From Balneolaceae bacterium UBA2956 (GTDB lineage Bacteria; Bacteroidota; Rhodothermia; Balneolales; Balneolaceae): 64,000 bases of DNA. The stretch is taken from positions 1-64,000 of the forward strand of contig DEBM01000023.1 of assembly GCA_002348545.1 (NCBI GenBank). Direction: 5' to 3'. Both the position numbers and the translations under genes were made by a program. This document shows, piece after piece, positions 18,307 through 26,642 of this stretch. Under the pieces are notes generated by a model, which did no database searches, was not told where the DNA came from, and saw only the letters and a program-made list of their open reading frames with translations. How positions within the stretch are numbered: position 1 is the first letter of the stretch; each line of letters starts with the position of its first letter.

Positions 18307-18423
18307 ACTATTTACCCAAACTCATATCAGCTTCTCCAATCCAGAACTCTCCATTTTTGAATTTAGGCAAAATCGGAACGGATCATACTCAAATTACCCT
18401 AAGTTATTAACTGTATTGTATTT

Positions 18424-20961
18424 TTAAGCTCTTTCATGGTCAACTGATATACTTGAATTTGCAGCCCCTACCAAGGTCACTAGTCCTATGATAATAAGAA
18501 CTTCAAGAGATAGTATACCCCAACTTGGTTGAAGCACTAAATCGAATACGAAATATCCAACCAAATAGCTAACCCCAAGTGAAAGGCCTACACCAAGTAG
18601 GGAAGACAGGCCACCGACTGCAAAAAATTCGATAAATAATATTCGTTTAATAATTTGTTTTTGAGCACCCAATACTCGCAAGAGTTGTGCTTCTTTTAGC
18701 CTTTGAAATCGAGAGCTTGCAGCAGCACCCGCTAAAACAATAAGCCCTGTTAAAATGCTAAAAAGCCCAATAAACTGTATAACAAATGTAATTTGATTTA
18801 AGAAATCTCGAAAAGACTCTATGAGTAAACCAATATCTAAGGCAGAGATATTTGGATATCGATTTACAATTTGTTGCTGTAAGATCAGAGCCTCTGATCG
18901 GGTCGAAGTACGCACAGTTGTGGCAAAAAATTGAGGAGCATAATTAAGAACTCCATCTGGGAAAACCACAAAGAAGTTAGGCTGGGGTTCATCCCAGCTA
19001 ACTTCACGAATACCCACAATCGTACTAGAAATAGTAATACCTTGTACGTCCCAACGAAGAGTATCACCAATAGTTGCTGCTAAATCATCCATAAGATCTG
19101 AGCTTACAGTTATTGGTACATAGTCATTAGCGAGATTATCCATATTCAGCTCATATTGGCCAATAAACTCACCTTCACTCAGTTTTTCGGTTTCAATGAG
19201 TGAATCTCTATAGGTTGAACGATATTCTCTTTGAAGAGCCCAACGTCGTGCTTTTCGTGAGGTATCGGCTAAAATCTGGGTAACTTTCGCATTTCCTATT
19301 GCTTCTAAGCGCATAGTAACAATTGGTACATTTTGAAGTGTTTCGTACCCGAGTTCACTGATTACCTGATTTACCCCATGATTTTGGTCGGCTTGGATAT
19401 CGTAGAACGCAACGTTTGGGATATCATCAGAGGTAGAGAAGTTCAGCGCACTCAATAATAGATCTTGAGTTAAGTAGAGTGAACTTATAAGCGTGATACC
19501 CAAGCCGAAACTAAGCAGTAGAGTAGTGGTTTGATTTTGAGGACGATATAGATTGGATAGACCTTGACGAATTGCGTAAGGCCAACGTGGACGAATAAGT
19601 GTACGGGTCAATTTCATTAATCCTAGAGAAATGAGCACTAATGCACTTGAAAGGACTACTACTCCAAAACTGAACCAAGACGCGGCCTCAACGCTACCCA
19701 GCATCCAGAAGCCATATCCCCAGACACCTAATAATATTAGCATCATTATTGCATATCGCCTTCTGCTAAGAATGTTAGTTCTGGTAATGCTACTACGTCG
19801 AAGCGTTTGAAGAGGGGAGATTTGCGTTAAATCGACTAGTGGTAATCCTGCAAATAAAAGGGTGACTAATACTCCTACAGCCGTACCCACTAAGATCGAT
19901 TGCCAAGAGAGAAATAATTGTAATTCGACTGGTAGAAAATCAGTAATTAAAAAGGGTAATATTTGTTGAATTATTACCCCTGTAAAAGCACCTAAAACGG
20001 CACCAATCACGCCCATAACTAATGATTGAAATAAGAAAATTAGTATAGCATCCTTACCTTTGACGCCAACACATTTAAGAATGGCAATCTGAGGTACTTT
20101 TTCCCTGATGTATACAAACATTGAACTACCTATACCAAGCCCGCCCAGCAATAATGCTATGAATCCTATTATATTTAAAAAGTTGCTTAACTGCTCAATG
20201 GCCGAGCTCACTTCCGAACGACGCTCATCAACATCATCGAAGCCAAAGGAACTCAGATTTTGTAGCGAATCCAATGCTGCCCGGATCTGTTCTGGTTTTT
20301 GATCATCACGGTAGGTAACGTAACGAAGATACTCAACCCTTGAACCTCGCTGTAACAGCCCGGTTTCTTTTAATCCGTCGATGGGAATAAATATTCTAGG
20401 ACCAAAAAAAGATCCTGCTTGTGCCTGTCCAGGTACAGACAGCATACCTCCAAGAATGGGATACGAACCTAGGCCAATGGCTAATGTATCACCTACACTC
20501 AGATTAAATTGATCTAATACACTCTGATCAATTAACGCGCCCATCCCAAGCTTAAAGGTCTCAAAAGCTCGAGCTGGCTGGGTTTTTATACTACCATAAA
20601 AAGGATAGGTGGATGAAGAAGCAAATATTTGAGAAAGCCGAGTAAATCCAGAATCAGCAGACACCATTGAAGCAAATCGAATCATATCGGCACTTTTATC
20701 GAATCGGCTATCTAAAAATCCGTTTAAAGCTGAGTCGAAAGGGGCAGTATGTCGCACTTCCAAGTCAGCACCTAGCAACTCCTTAGATTGATTATCAATA
20801 CTCTGAGTCAGATTATCTCGCAATGAACTTATTGATACCTGAGCGGCAACTCCAATAACAATAGCCAAGAGAAACAATGCTAGTTTAGCTCGGTGAGTTC
20901 TAGATTCGCGCCATGCCATTTTGATAAGCCAAAGAATATTTGAAGAAGGTTTGCTCATCAT
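18424..20961 (-). CDS. ybbP: ABC transporter permease, FtsX/MacB superfamily (YbbP-like)
   Basis: An 845-residue inner-membrane permease. It starts with a cytoplasmic MAWRESRTHRAKLALFLLAI segment and one helix, then a large periplasmic domain, then three helices (about 275-375). A second copy of the same layout follows (helices near 400-450 and 480-500, another periplasmic domain, and three final helices from about 720). This double FtsX architecture and length match YbbP. Its ATG overlaps the stop of the ATPase gene by four bases. With ybbA and the divergent tesA it reproduces the E. coli tesA/ybbA-ybbP neighbourhood. Function in that family is poorly defined; MacB-like mechanotransmission, moving or extracting envelope molecules, is the usual proposal. 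Confidence 0.88.
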   Translation of the reverse strand: MMSKPSSNILWLIKMAWRESRTHRAKLALFLLAIVIGVAAQVSISSLRDNLTQSIDNQSKELLGADLEVRHTAPFDSALNGFLDSRFDKSADMIRFASMVSADSGFTRLSQIFASSSTYPFYGSIKTQPARAFETFKLGMGALIDQSVLDQFNLSVGDTLAIGLGSYPILGGMLSVPGQAQAGSFFGPRIFIPIDGLKETGLLQRGSRVEYLRYVTYRDDQKPEQIRAALDSLQNLSSFGFDDVDERRSEVSSAIEQLSNFLNIIGFIALLLGGLGIGSSMFVYIREKVPQIAILKCVGVKGKDAILIFLFQSLVMGVIGAVLGAFTGVIIQQILPFLITDFLPVELQLFLSWQSILVGTAVGVLVTLLFAGLPLVDLTQISPLQTLRRSSITRTNILSRRRYAIMMLILLGVWGYGFWMLGSVEAASWFSFGVVVLSSALVLISLGLMKLTRTLIRPRWPYAIRQGLSNLYRPQNQTTTLLLSFGLGITLISSLYLTQDLLLSALNFSTSDDIPNVAFYDIQADQNHGVNQVISELGYETLQNVPIVTMRLEAIGNAKVTQILADTSRKARRWALQREYRSTYRDSLIETEKLSEGEFIGQYELNMDNLANDYVPITVSSDLMDDLAATIGDTLRWDVQGITISSTIVGIREVSWDEPQPNFFVVFPDGVLNYAPQFFATTVRTSTRSEALILQQQIVNRYPNISALDIGLLIESFRDFLNQITFVIQFIGLFSILTGLIVLAGAAASSRFQRLKEAQLLRVLGAQKQIIKRILFIEFFAVGGLSSLLGVGLSLGVSYLVGYFVFDLVLQPSWGILSLEVLIIIGLVTLVGAANSSISVDHERA

Positions 20962-21725
20962 TGCTGAGGTATTAATTTTTTACTGTCCATTTGCTCGTAG
21001 ATGTTCCCTATGCGCTGCTCGGTTATTTCGCCTCGACTCAAGCGTATTTCTTGCTCGCACTTCTGGGCAAGTAGCAGGTCATGAGTCACAATGACTAAGG
21101 TAGTTTGTTTCTCCTTATTTAGATTAAAAAGTAATTCCTCAACCTGGTCACCGGTTTCAGCATCTAAATTACCAGTGGGTTCATCTGCAAAGAGTACACT
21201 GGGTTCATTGATGAAGGCCCGAGCGATAGCAACTCGCTGCTGTTCACCACCGGAGAGTTGAGAAGGGTAGTGCGTTAAGCGATCTTTTAAGCCAACACTG
21301 GTTAGCAGTTCAATTGCTCTATGCTCAATTTCATCACCACCACCACCACGCAATTCTAAGGGAACCATTACATTTTCAAGTGCTGTAAGTGTAGGTAGGA
21401 GTTGAAAGTTTTGAAAAATAAAACCTACTTTTTTATTACGAATATCCGCTCGCTGGTCTTCATTCATCTCGCTAAGAATAGTTCCGCTAAGCAGTATTTT
21501 GCCTGAATCAGGGGTGTCCAAACCCGCGCAAATTCCCAATAATGTAGTTTTTCCACTACCGGACGGACCAACAATAGCACAAGAAGTTCCTTTTGATATA
21601 CTAAATACAATGTCTTTGAGTACATGTAGATTCGAACTACCACTTTTAAAGCTTCGATTTATATGCTCTATTTGTAGTATAGGAGAAAGGGTAGTCTCTT
21701 TTTGGAGTGCTGCTGATTTACTCAT
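20958..21725 (-). CDS. ybbA: ABC transporter ATP-binding protein (YbbA/LolD-like)
   Basis: A 255-residue ATPase of the MacB/LolD group that energises the permease encoded downstream with a four-base overlap. Walker A is GPSGSGKTT, the Q-loop lies in GFIFQNFQLLPTL, the signature is LSGGEQQRVAIARA, Walker B with the catalytic Glu is SVLFADEPTGNLD, and the H-loop is VIVTHD. The N-terminal 15 residues precede the family start and look unstructured. It diverges from the tesA-like esterase across about 210 bases that probably hold both promoters. LolD is the main alternative, but the double permease and tesA neighbour favour YbbA. Confidence 0.92.
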   Translation of the reverse strand: MSKSAALQKETTLSPILQIEHINRSFKSGSSNLHVLKDIVFSISKGTSCAIVGPSGSGKTTLLGICAGLDTPDSGKILLSGTILSEMNEDQRADIRNKKVGFIFQNFQLLPTLTALENVMVPLELRGGGGDEIEHRAIELLTSVGLKDRLTHYPSQLSGGEQQRVAIARAFINEPSVLFADEPTGNLDAETGDQVEELLFNLNKEKQTTLVIVTHDLLLAQKCEQEIRLSRGEITEQRIGNIYEQMDSKKLIPQQ

Positions 21726-21939
21726 TTGAAAATTAAATATTTTCGGAAAAATTTAGTTATTACCAACGCCGGAATGTTGTTTATTGACTTAAATGTTACT
21801 GATAAGTAATACCATTTATAGCTAGTTTACTTTATGTCCTTCAGATGTGCTTTAAAAGTTTTATTCTATATGCAATATTTCGACTATGTACTTAAAAGTA
21901 TAATATGACTATAACCACAATTTGTTAATTACAGTTCTT

Positions 21940-22611
21940 ATGTTTTTAATCTACCTTCGTACAATTGAAAAATGCTTCATTTGGATAGTTGGACTGTTAA
22001 TCATACTACAAAATTTCATGGGAGTTCAAGCACAGCAAAGCCCCGAAAAAATTTTATTCTTTGGGGATAGTATAACGGCCGGATACGGATTAAACCCAGA
22101 CAAAGCTTTTCCTGCTTTAATTCAGCAAAAAATCGATTCATTGGGGTTAAATTATTCTGTTGTGAATGCTGGACTTAGCGGTGAAACTTCGGCTGGAGGA
22201 CTTCGCAGAGTTGATTGGGTTCTACAGCAAGGAGTAGATATTTTTCTATTAGAATTAGGGGGTAATGATGGGCTAAGGGGTCTAAATTTACAGCAAACCA
22301 AATCCAATCTTCAGGGTATTATAGATAAGGTAAAAGCTAAATTTCCCCAAGCACTAATCGTCTTGGCAGGTATGGAAGTACCCCCAAATTTAGGGGCTGA
22401 TTATACGCTTGAGTTTCGACAAATGTATGTGGAATTAGCCCAGCAGAACGATGTGTTATTTATCCCTTTTGTATTAGAGGGGGTAGGGGGTGTACCGGAA
22501 CTCAACTTACCAGACCGAATTCATCCGAACCAAGAAGGACATATAAAAGTAGCTGAACATGTTTGGGGCTATTTGGTTGATGCACTCACCAGCAGTAATA
22601 TCACTAAATAA
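21940..22611 (+). CDS. tesA: Periplasmic SGNH esterase (TesA-like arylesterase/lysophospholipase)
   Basis: Hydrolyses esters or thioesters such as lysophospholipids or acyl thioesters in the periplasm. The four SGNH blocks are present: FFGDSITAGYG with nucleophile Ser44, GLSGETSAGGLRR (Gly), LGGNDGLRG (Asn) and DRIHPNQEGH (Asp and His). A hydrophobic N-terminus ending near VQAQQ is a signal peptide. I chose the ATG at 21940 over the TTG at 21922 because it gives a more usual signal sequence; the product is 223 residues. It is divergent from ybbA-ybbP as in many proteobacteria, which suggests shared function. Confidence 0.92.
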   Translation: MFLIYLRTIEKCFIWIVGLLIILQNFMGVQAQQSPEKILFFGDSITAGYGLNPDKAFPALIQQKIDSLGLNYSVVNAGLSGETSAGGLRRVDWVLQQGVDIFLLELGGNDGLRGLNLQQTKSNLQGIIDKVKAKFPQALIVLAGMEVPPNLGADYTLEFRQMYVELAQQNDVLFIPFVLEGVGGVPELNLPDRIHPNQEGHIKVAEHVWGYLVDALTSSNITK

Positions 22612-22658
22612 GCATCTGCTGTAGTTTCCAAGTTATTGTATCGTAGGGATTTAATTAA

Positions 22659-23393
22659 TTATCTACTAAATCGAGGCCACATTGAAATGAGATCAGCTAC
22701 ATGACTAGAAAATGAGCGGACCCACTCTGTGTATTGAAGGCCGCTTGGATGCAATTGATCCTCGGCAATAAGCTTGGAATTATTTTTAGCAAGTTCTGAT
22801 ATAGGGGTAATATCAAAAAATGGGATGCCAAAACGCTGGCAGATTTCTCTGGCTTTTGCGTCATAAGCTAACAAATCGGATCTGATCGCATCTTCTCCTC
22901 TTATTTGGCCAAAAGGAGTGACACCGTAGTTGGGAATAGATACGGCAAATATACCTGATGTTCCGTATACAGAATGTTGAATCGCCTGTTTAATTAACGT
23001 TTCATATTCTTCTTCAAATTGTTTGAATTCATACCCTCGATATTGATTATTAACTCCTATTAGTAGAGATATCAACTCATATTTTTCTTCTAGACCTGCT
23101 GCTTCGATTCCTCGCTGTAATTCATTAGTGGTCCAGCCAGTAGTAGCTATAATTGTAGGTTTATTAACTTGAAGATTGTAGGCTTCGCGAAGGGTATCAG
23201 CCAATTGTAAAGGCCAACTTTGGGTAGAATCGACTGCCTCTCCAATAGTGTAAGAGTCACCTAATGCTAAATAAGAAATACTGGGCAATGCTTGTCCGGT
23301 ATTTACTACATAATCATCATCATTGGGTTTAGATTTATCACAAGCACTGATGGTGACGCAAAAAATGAAACAGTGAACGAATAAAATACGCAT
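22659..23393 (-). CDS. SGNH/GDSL hydrolase lipoprotein
   Basis: A 244-residue esterase-like lipoprotein. The N-terminus ends in a lipobox (VTISAC, Cys18), so it is anchored in a membrane after export. The catalytic blocks are LALGDSYTIGEAV (Ser), TGWTTNELQRGI (a Thr-Gly-Trp-Thr variant of block II), LIGVNNQYRG (block III with GVNN) and DQLHPSGLQY (Asp and His). The GVNNQ form resembles the acyl-CoA thioesterase I-like GDSL subgroup. It is convergent with the tesA-like gene (47 bases between stops), and its promoter must lie in the 308-base gap shared with the TonB receptor. The substrate is unknown. Confidence 0.85.
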   Translation of the reverse strand: MRILFVHCFIFCVTISACDKSKPNDDDYVVNTGQALPSISYLALGDSYTIGEAVDSTQSWPLQLADTLREAYNLQVNKPTIIATTGWTTNELQRGIEAAGLEEKYELISLLIGVNNQYRGYEFKQFEEEYETLIKQAIQHSVYGTSGIFAVSIPNYGVTPFGQIRGEDAIRSDLLAYDAKAREICQRFGIPFFDITPISELAKNNSKLIAEDQLHPSGLQYTEWVRSFSSHVADLISMWPRFSR

Positions 23394-23701
23394 GTTAAAT
23401 TAGAGTTCTAAGATATTGATATAAATGCTTATAGATGCGATAGTAGGTCGAAATATCTCGCATACTGAAGTAGCATGAATGATTATAGAGAAACTGATAG
23501 GAATGATGCAACGGATTAATTGCGAAAAAATAGGTGTATTTATAAACTATTTACTATTATTGACATGATAAGATGCTTTTTTGGAAGCGCTTGCATTTAT
23601 GTGTAAATTATCAGAATGTACATTTACAGATTGCTTCTTTTACTTTTTAAGCACATGTAAAAGTTGAAATAACTACCAATCATAATTAATTAGGAATCAT
23701 T
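23394..23701. other. 308-base intergenic region between SGNH lipoprotein and TonB receptor
   Basis: AT-rich divergent promoter region. It holds a LacI/CcpA-type operator candidate at 23582-23595, a TTGACA hexamer at 23560-23565 without a convincing -10 partner, and a small hairpin (CTTTTAC 23637-23643 with GTAAAAG 23657-23663). I found no RNA gene and no plausible small ORF in it. Confidence 0.6.
23582..23595. promoter_or_regulatory. cre-like operator (LacI/GalR/CcpA type) before TonB receptor
   Basis: TGGAAGCGCTTGCA fits the consensus TGNAANCGNTNNCA at every fixed position, with the palindromic core AAGCGCTT. It sits 106 bases before the receptor ATG at 23702. The same pattern recurs before the PPIase gene at 56084. 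LacI-family repressors bind such sites and release them in response to sugars or sugar phosphates. The regulator is not encoded in this window. Confidence 0.6.
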
Positions 23702-26635
23702 ATGAGTAAAATGCTGCGGCAAATGATGCTGTTAACGGTTGTCTTTTTGGCATATAATTCAGCGAATCTACATGCCATAAATTCCAACCCAGAAATGAAT
23801 ACAACTGTCTCAGGGCAAGTACTGGACGTTGACGGAGACCCATTAGCAGGAGTTAATGTTGTTGTACAAGGTACAATTGTAGGAACTCCGACTAACTCGA
23901 ATGGTGAATTTAGCCTAACAGTACAAATAGATCCACCTATCATATTAGAATTTTCAATGATAGGTTTTCAAACACAAGAAATAGTTATAGAAGACAACAA
24001 TGCATCAGACATACAAGTGGTGATGGAGGAACAGGTATTTTTTGGAGCTGATCTTGTAGTATCTGCTTCTCGAGTTGAAGAATCAATTCTCAAGTCTCCT
24101 GTTTCTATTGAAAAGATGGATATACTAGATATTAAAAACACTGCAGCAACGTCTTTTTATGACGCTTTGCGTAACGTAAAAGGTGTTGATTTTAGTACGC
24201 AAAGTATCACTTTCAGTTCTGTAAATGCTAGAGGGTTTGGTTCTAATGGTAATACTAGATTTGTTCAGTTACTTGACGGCGTTGATGGTCAAGCACCGGG
24301 ATTAAATTTTCCTATTGGAAACATTTTAGGAGCTTCAGAGTTAGATGTAGAGAGTGTTGAATTAATACCAGGGGCGGCATCAGCACTGTATGGTCCTAAT
24401 GCAATGAATGGTATTCTGTTGCTTAACTCAAAAAGTCCTTTCGATTATCAAGGATTAGATATTCGTACGAAGGTTGGAACAACTCATCAGGATGGTATTG
24501 ACCATGAGGCATCTTTATATCAGGATACTGGGTTTAGATATGCACAAGCAATTAATAATAAATTTGCATTCAAAGTAAGTGCTACATGGTTGAATGCTCA
24601 AGACTTTGTTGGTGTAGATTATAGAGATCAAAGTGGTGCTACCGTAGAGGGTATACCAAATAATTCAGAAAGAATGAGGGACGTCAACAGAGTTTATGAT
24701 GGGGTCAATACCTACGGTGATTTTGCTATCGATATTGGGACAATTGCGGATATCACTATAAATAATCCAGCTTCAGATCCTTCTTTAGTAGGCTCTTTGA
24801 TGGCTATTAGAAGTTTATTACCTAATGGTGCAAATGGAGCATTTACTCCTACTGGATATAGAGAAAATGAATTCGTTGATAATACAGCTGAAAATATCAA
24901 AATAGGTACAGCATTACATTACAGATTGAATGATAAAATTGAGGCGATTGCTCAGTTTAATGCTGGTTTGGGAAATACTGTTTATACTGCTAATGATCGA
25001 TTTATTCTAGATGATCTAAGCATATGGACTGGTAAATTAGAACTACGTGGTTCAAATTTTTCTGTTCGAGCTTACACAACTCAAGAAAATTCTGGAAACT
25101 CATATGCTGCAAACACTGTAGCATCGCTTATCAATCAACGACATTATTTGCCGGCTTATTTTGGAGCCTATGTTGATTATCTGACGGGTGGAAATACTAC
25201 GGGTGCCAATCCTACAGGAATTACGTTTAATGCTACAGACTACAATGCTCTTCACAATGCTGCGAGAGCAGTTGCTAATGCAGCACAACCTGCTGCTGAC
25301 AGTGATGTGTTTAAAGCCAGCATGGATGAATTTAGAAATAAAGCTATCTCCGAGGGGGGAGCTAAATTCCTAGATAAATCAGCATTATACCACTATGAAG
25401 GCAGTTATAACTTTGGTGATGCTATAAAGTTTGCAAATATCTTGGTAGGAGCTAATTTTAGAACTTTTGCGCTCAATTCTGAAGGTACACTTTTTGCACT
25501 AGATGATAATGGTGATGAGGTTTCCTTCAATGAGTATGGTGGTTATATACAACTTTCAAGAGATCTTACAGAAAGTCTAAAACTACAGACTTCAATGAGA
25601 TACGATAAAAACGAAAATTTTGAGGGTCAAATTTCACCCAGAGCGTCTGCTGTATGGGAGTTTGCAAATAACCAAAATCTTCGAGCTTCTTTTCAGAAAG
25701 GATTCAGAATGCCAACTACACAAGATCAATATATTGATTTAGATGTTGTTACCCGTCGCCTCCTTGGTCGAAATGAATTAATTGCTGACAGATACAATTT
25801 GGACAAAAATACAGTTTATACCACTGAGAGTGTTCAAGCTGCACAAGCTAGTGGAAATGTTAGCGACTTAGTTGTAGCTACTGATGCTTATAAGGAATAC
25901 AAAACCGAAAAGGTGACTACTTTTGAAGTTGGGTATAAAAGTGTTCTATTTGATGGCAAACTATTTTTAGATCTTTATTACTACAATAGTGCTTATCAAG
26001 ACTTCGGTGCTGAAATTGATGTTACTCAGGCATATTCAATAGCTGGTGGATTAACTGGGTCTGGAGCTATACCTGCCGGGTACACGACATCAGAAGGTGT
26101 AGCACACAGCTCTGAATTGCAACAAGTCTTTGTTGCGGGTGGTGGCCAAGGTATTGGTCTACAGAGATATGGTTATGATACTAATATGGATGAAGATGTT
26201 AACACATATGGTTTTGGATTAAGTGCTGATCTTATGTTATTTGGTAACTTTAAATTATCTGGTAATGCAACTTACAATAAAATTGAAGATTTAGACGACC
26301 TAACACAACGTACTTATAACGTAGCTTTCAATACGCCAGAGTGGAGATATAACTTCTCATTAAGTAATAGAAAACTGACTGATAAAGTTGGATTTAACAT
26401 GACATACAGATGGCAGGATGCTTATCTATGGCAGTCATCTATTGGTTCTGGTATAATGCCAGATTTTCAAACCTTAGATGCACAAATATCTTATGCATTG
26501 CCAGTACTTAATGCTAGTATAAAGATGGGTGGATCTAATATTCTAAATGAGCGTTACACAACTTCATTTGCAAATCCAAATGTTGGAGCCATTTATTATA
26601 TCCAGCTTAATTTTGAAAACCTTTTAAACAGATAG
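23702..26635 (+). CDS. TonB-dependent receptor with carboxypeptidase-D-like N-terminal domain
   Basis: A 977-residue outer-membrane active transporter. A signal peptide (1-25) is followed by a CarboxypepD_reg-like domain (about 35-115: VSGQVLDVDGDPLAGVNVVVQG, then SMIGFQTQEIVI). Next is the TonB plug (about 130-245, with VSIEKMDILDIKNTAATSF and LIPGAASALYGPNAMNGILL), then the 22-strand barrel, ending LNERYTTSFANP and a terminal strand (IYYIQLNFENLL). The product of the next gene, 7 bases downstream, is an SGNH-type lipoprotein, not a SusD protein, so this is probably not a classical SusC glycan system. Similar receptor/hydrolase pairs occur in Bacteroidota. An operator-like site lies 106 bases upstream. 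Confidence 0.93.
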   Translation: MSKMLRQMMLLTVVFLAYNSANLHAINSNPEMNTTVSGQVLDVDGDPLAGVNVVVQGTIVGTPTNSNGEFSLTVQIDPPIILEFSMIGFQTQEIVIEDNNASDIQVVMEEQVFFGADLVVSASRVEESILKSPVSIEKMDILDIKNTAATSFYDALRNVKGVDFSTQSITFSSVNARGFGSNGNTRFVQLLDGVDGQAPGLNFPIGNILGASELDVESVELIPGAASALYGPNAMNGILLLNSKSPFDYQGLDIRTKVGTTHQDGIDHEASLYQDTGFRYAQAINNKFAFKVSATWLNAQDFVGVDYRDQSGATVEGIPNNSERMRDVNRVYDGVNTYGDFAIDIGTIADITINNPASDPSLVGSLMAIRSLLPNGANGAFTPTGYRENEFVDNTAENIKIGTALHYRLNDKIEAIAQFNAGLGNTVYTANDRFILDDLSIWTGKLELRGSNFSVRAYTTQENSGNSYAANTVASLINQRHYLPAYFGAYVDYLTGGNTTGANPTGITFNATDYNALHNAARAVANAAQPAADSDVFKASMDEFRNKAISEGGAKFLDKSALYHYEGSYNFGDAIKFANILVGANFRTFALNSEGTLFALDDNGDEVSFNEYGGYIQLSRDLTESLKLQTSMRYDKNENFEGQISPRASAVWEFANNQNLRASFQKGFRMPTTQDQYIDLDVVTRRLLGRNELIADRYNLDKNTVYTTESVQAAQASGNVSDLVVATDAYKEYKTEKVTTFEVGYKSVLFDGKLFLDLYYYNSAYQDFGAEIDVTQAYSIAGGLTGSGAIPAGYTTSEGVAHSSELQQVFVAGGGQGIGLQRYGYDTNMDEDVNTYGFGLSADLMLFGNFKLSGNATYNKIEDLDDLTQRTYNVAFNTPEWRYNFSLSNRKLTDKVGFNMTYRWQDAYLWQSSIGSGIMPDFQTLDAQISYALPVLNASIKMGGSNILNERYTTSFANPNVGAIYYIQLNFENLLNR

Positions 26636-26642
26636 TTAAATC

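Noticed and set aside
23702..26635. Classical SusC/SusD glycan-uptake locus
   Set aside because: The next gene is an SGNH-type lipoprotein rather than a SusD homologue, and no glycoside hydrolases are nearby.
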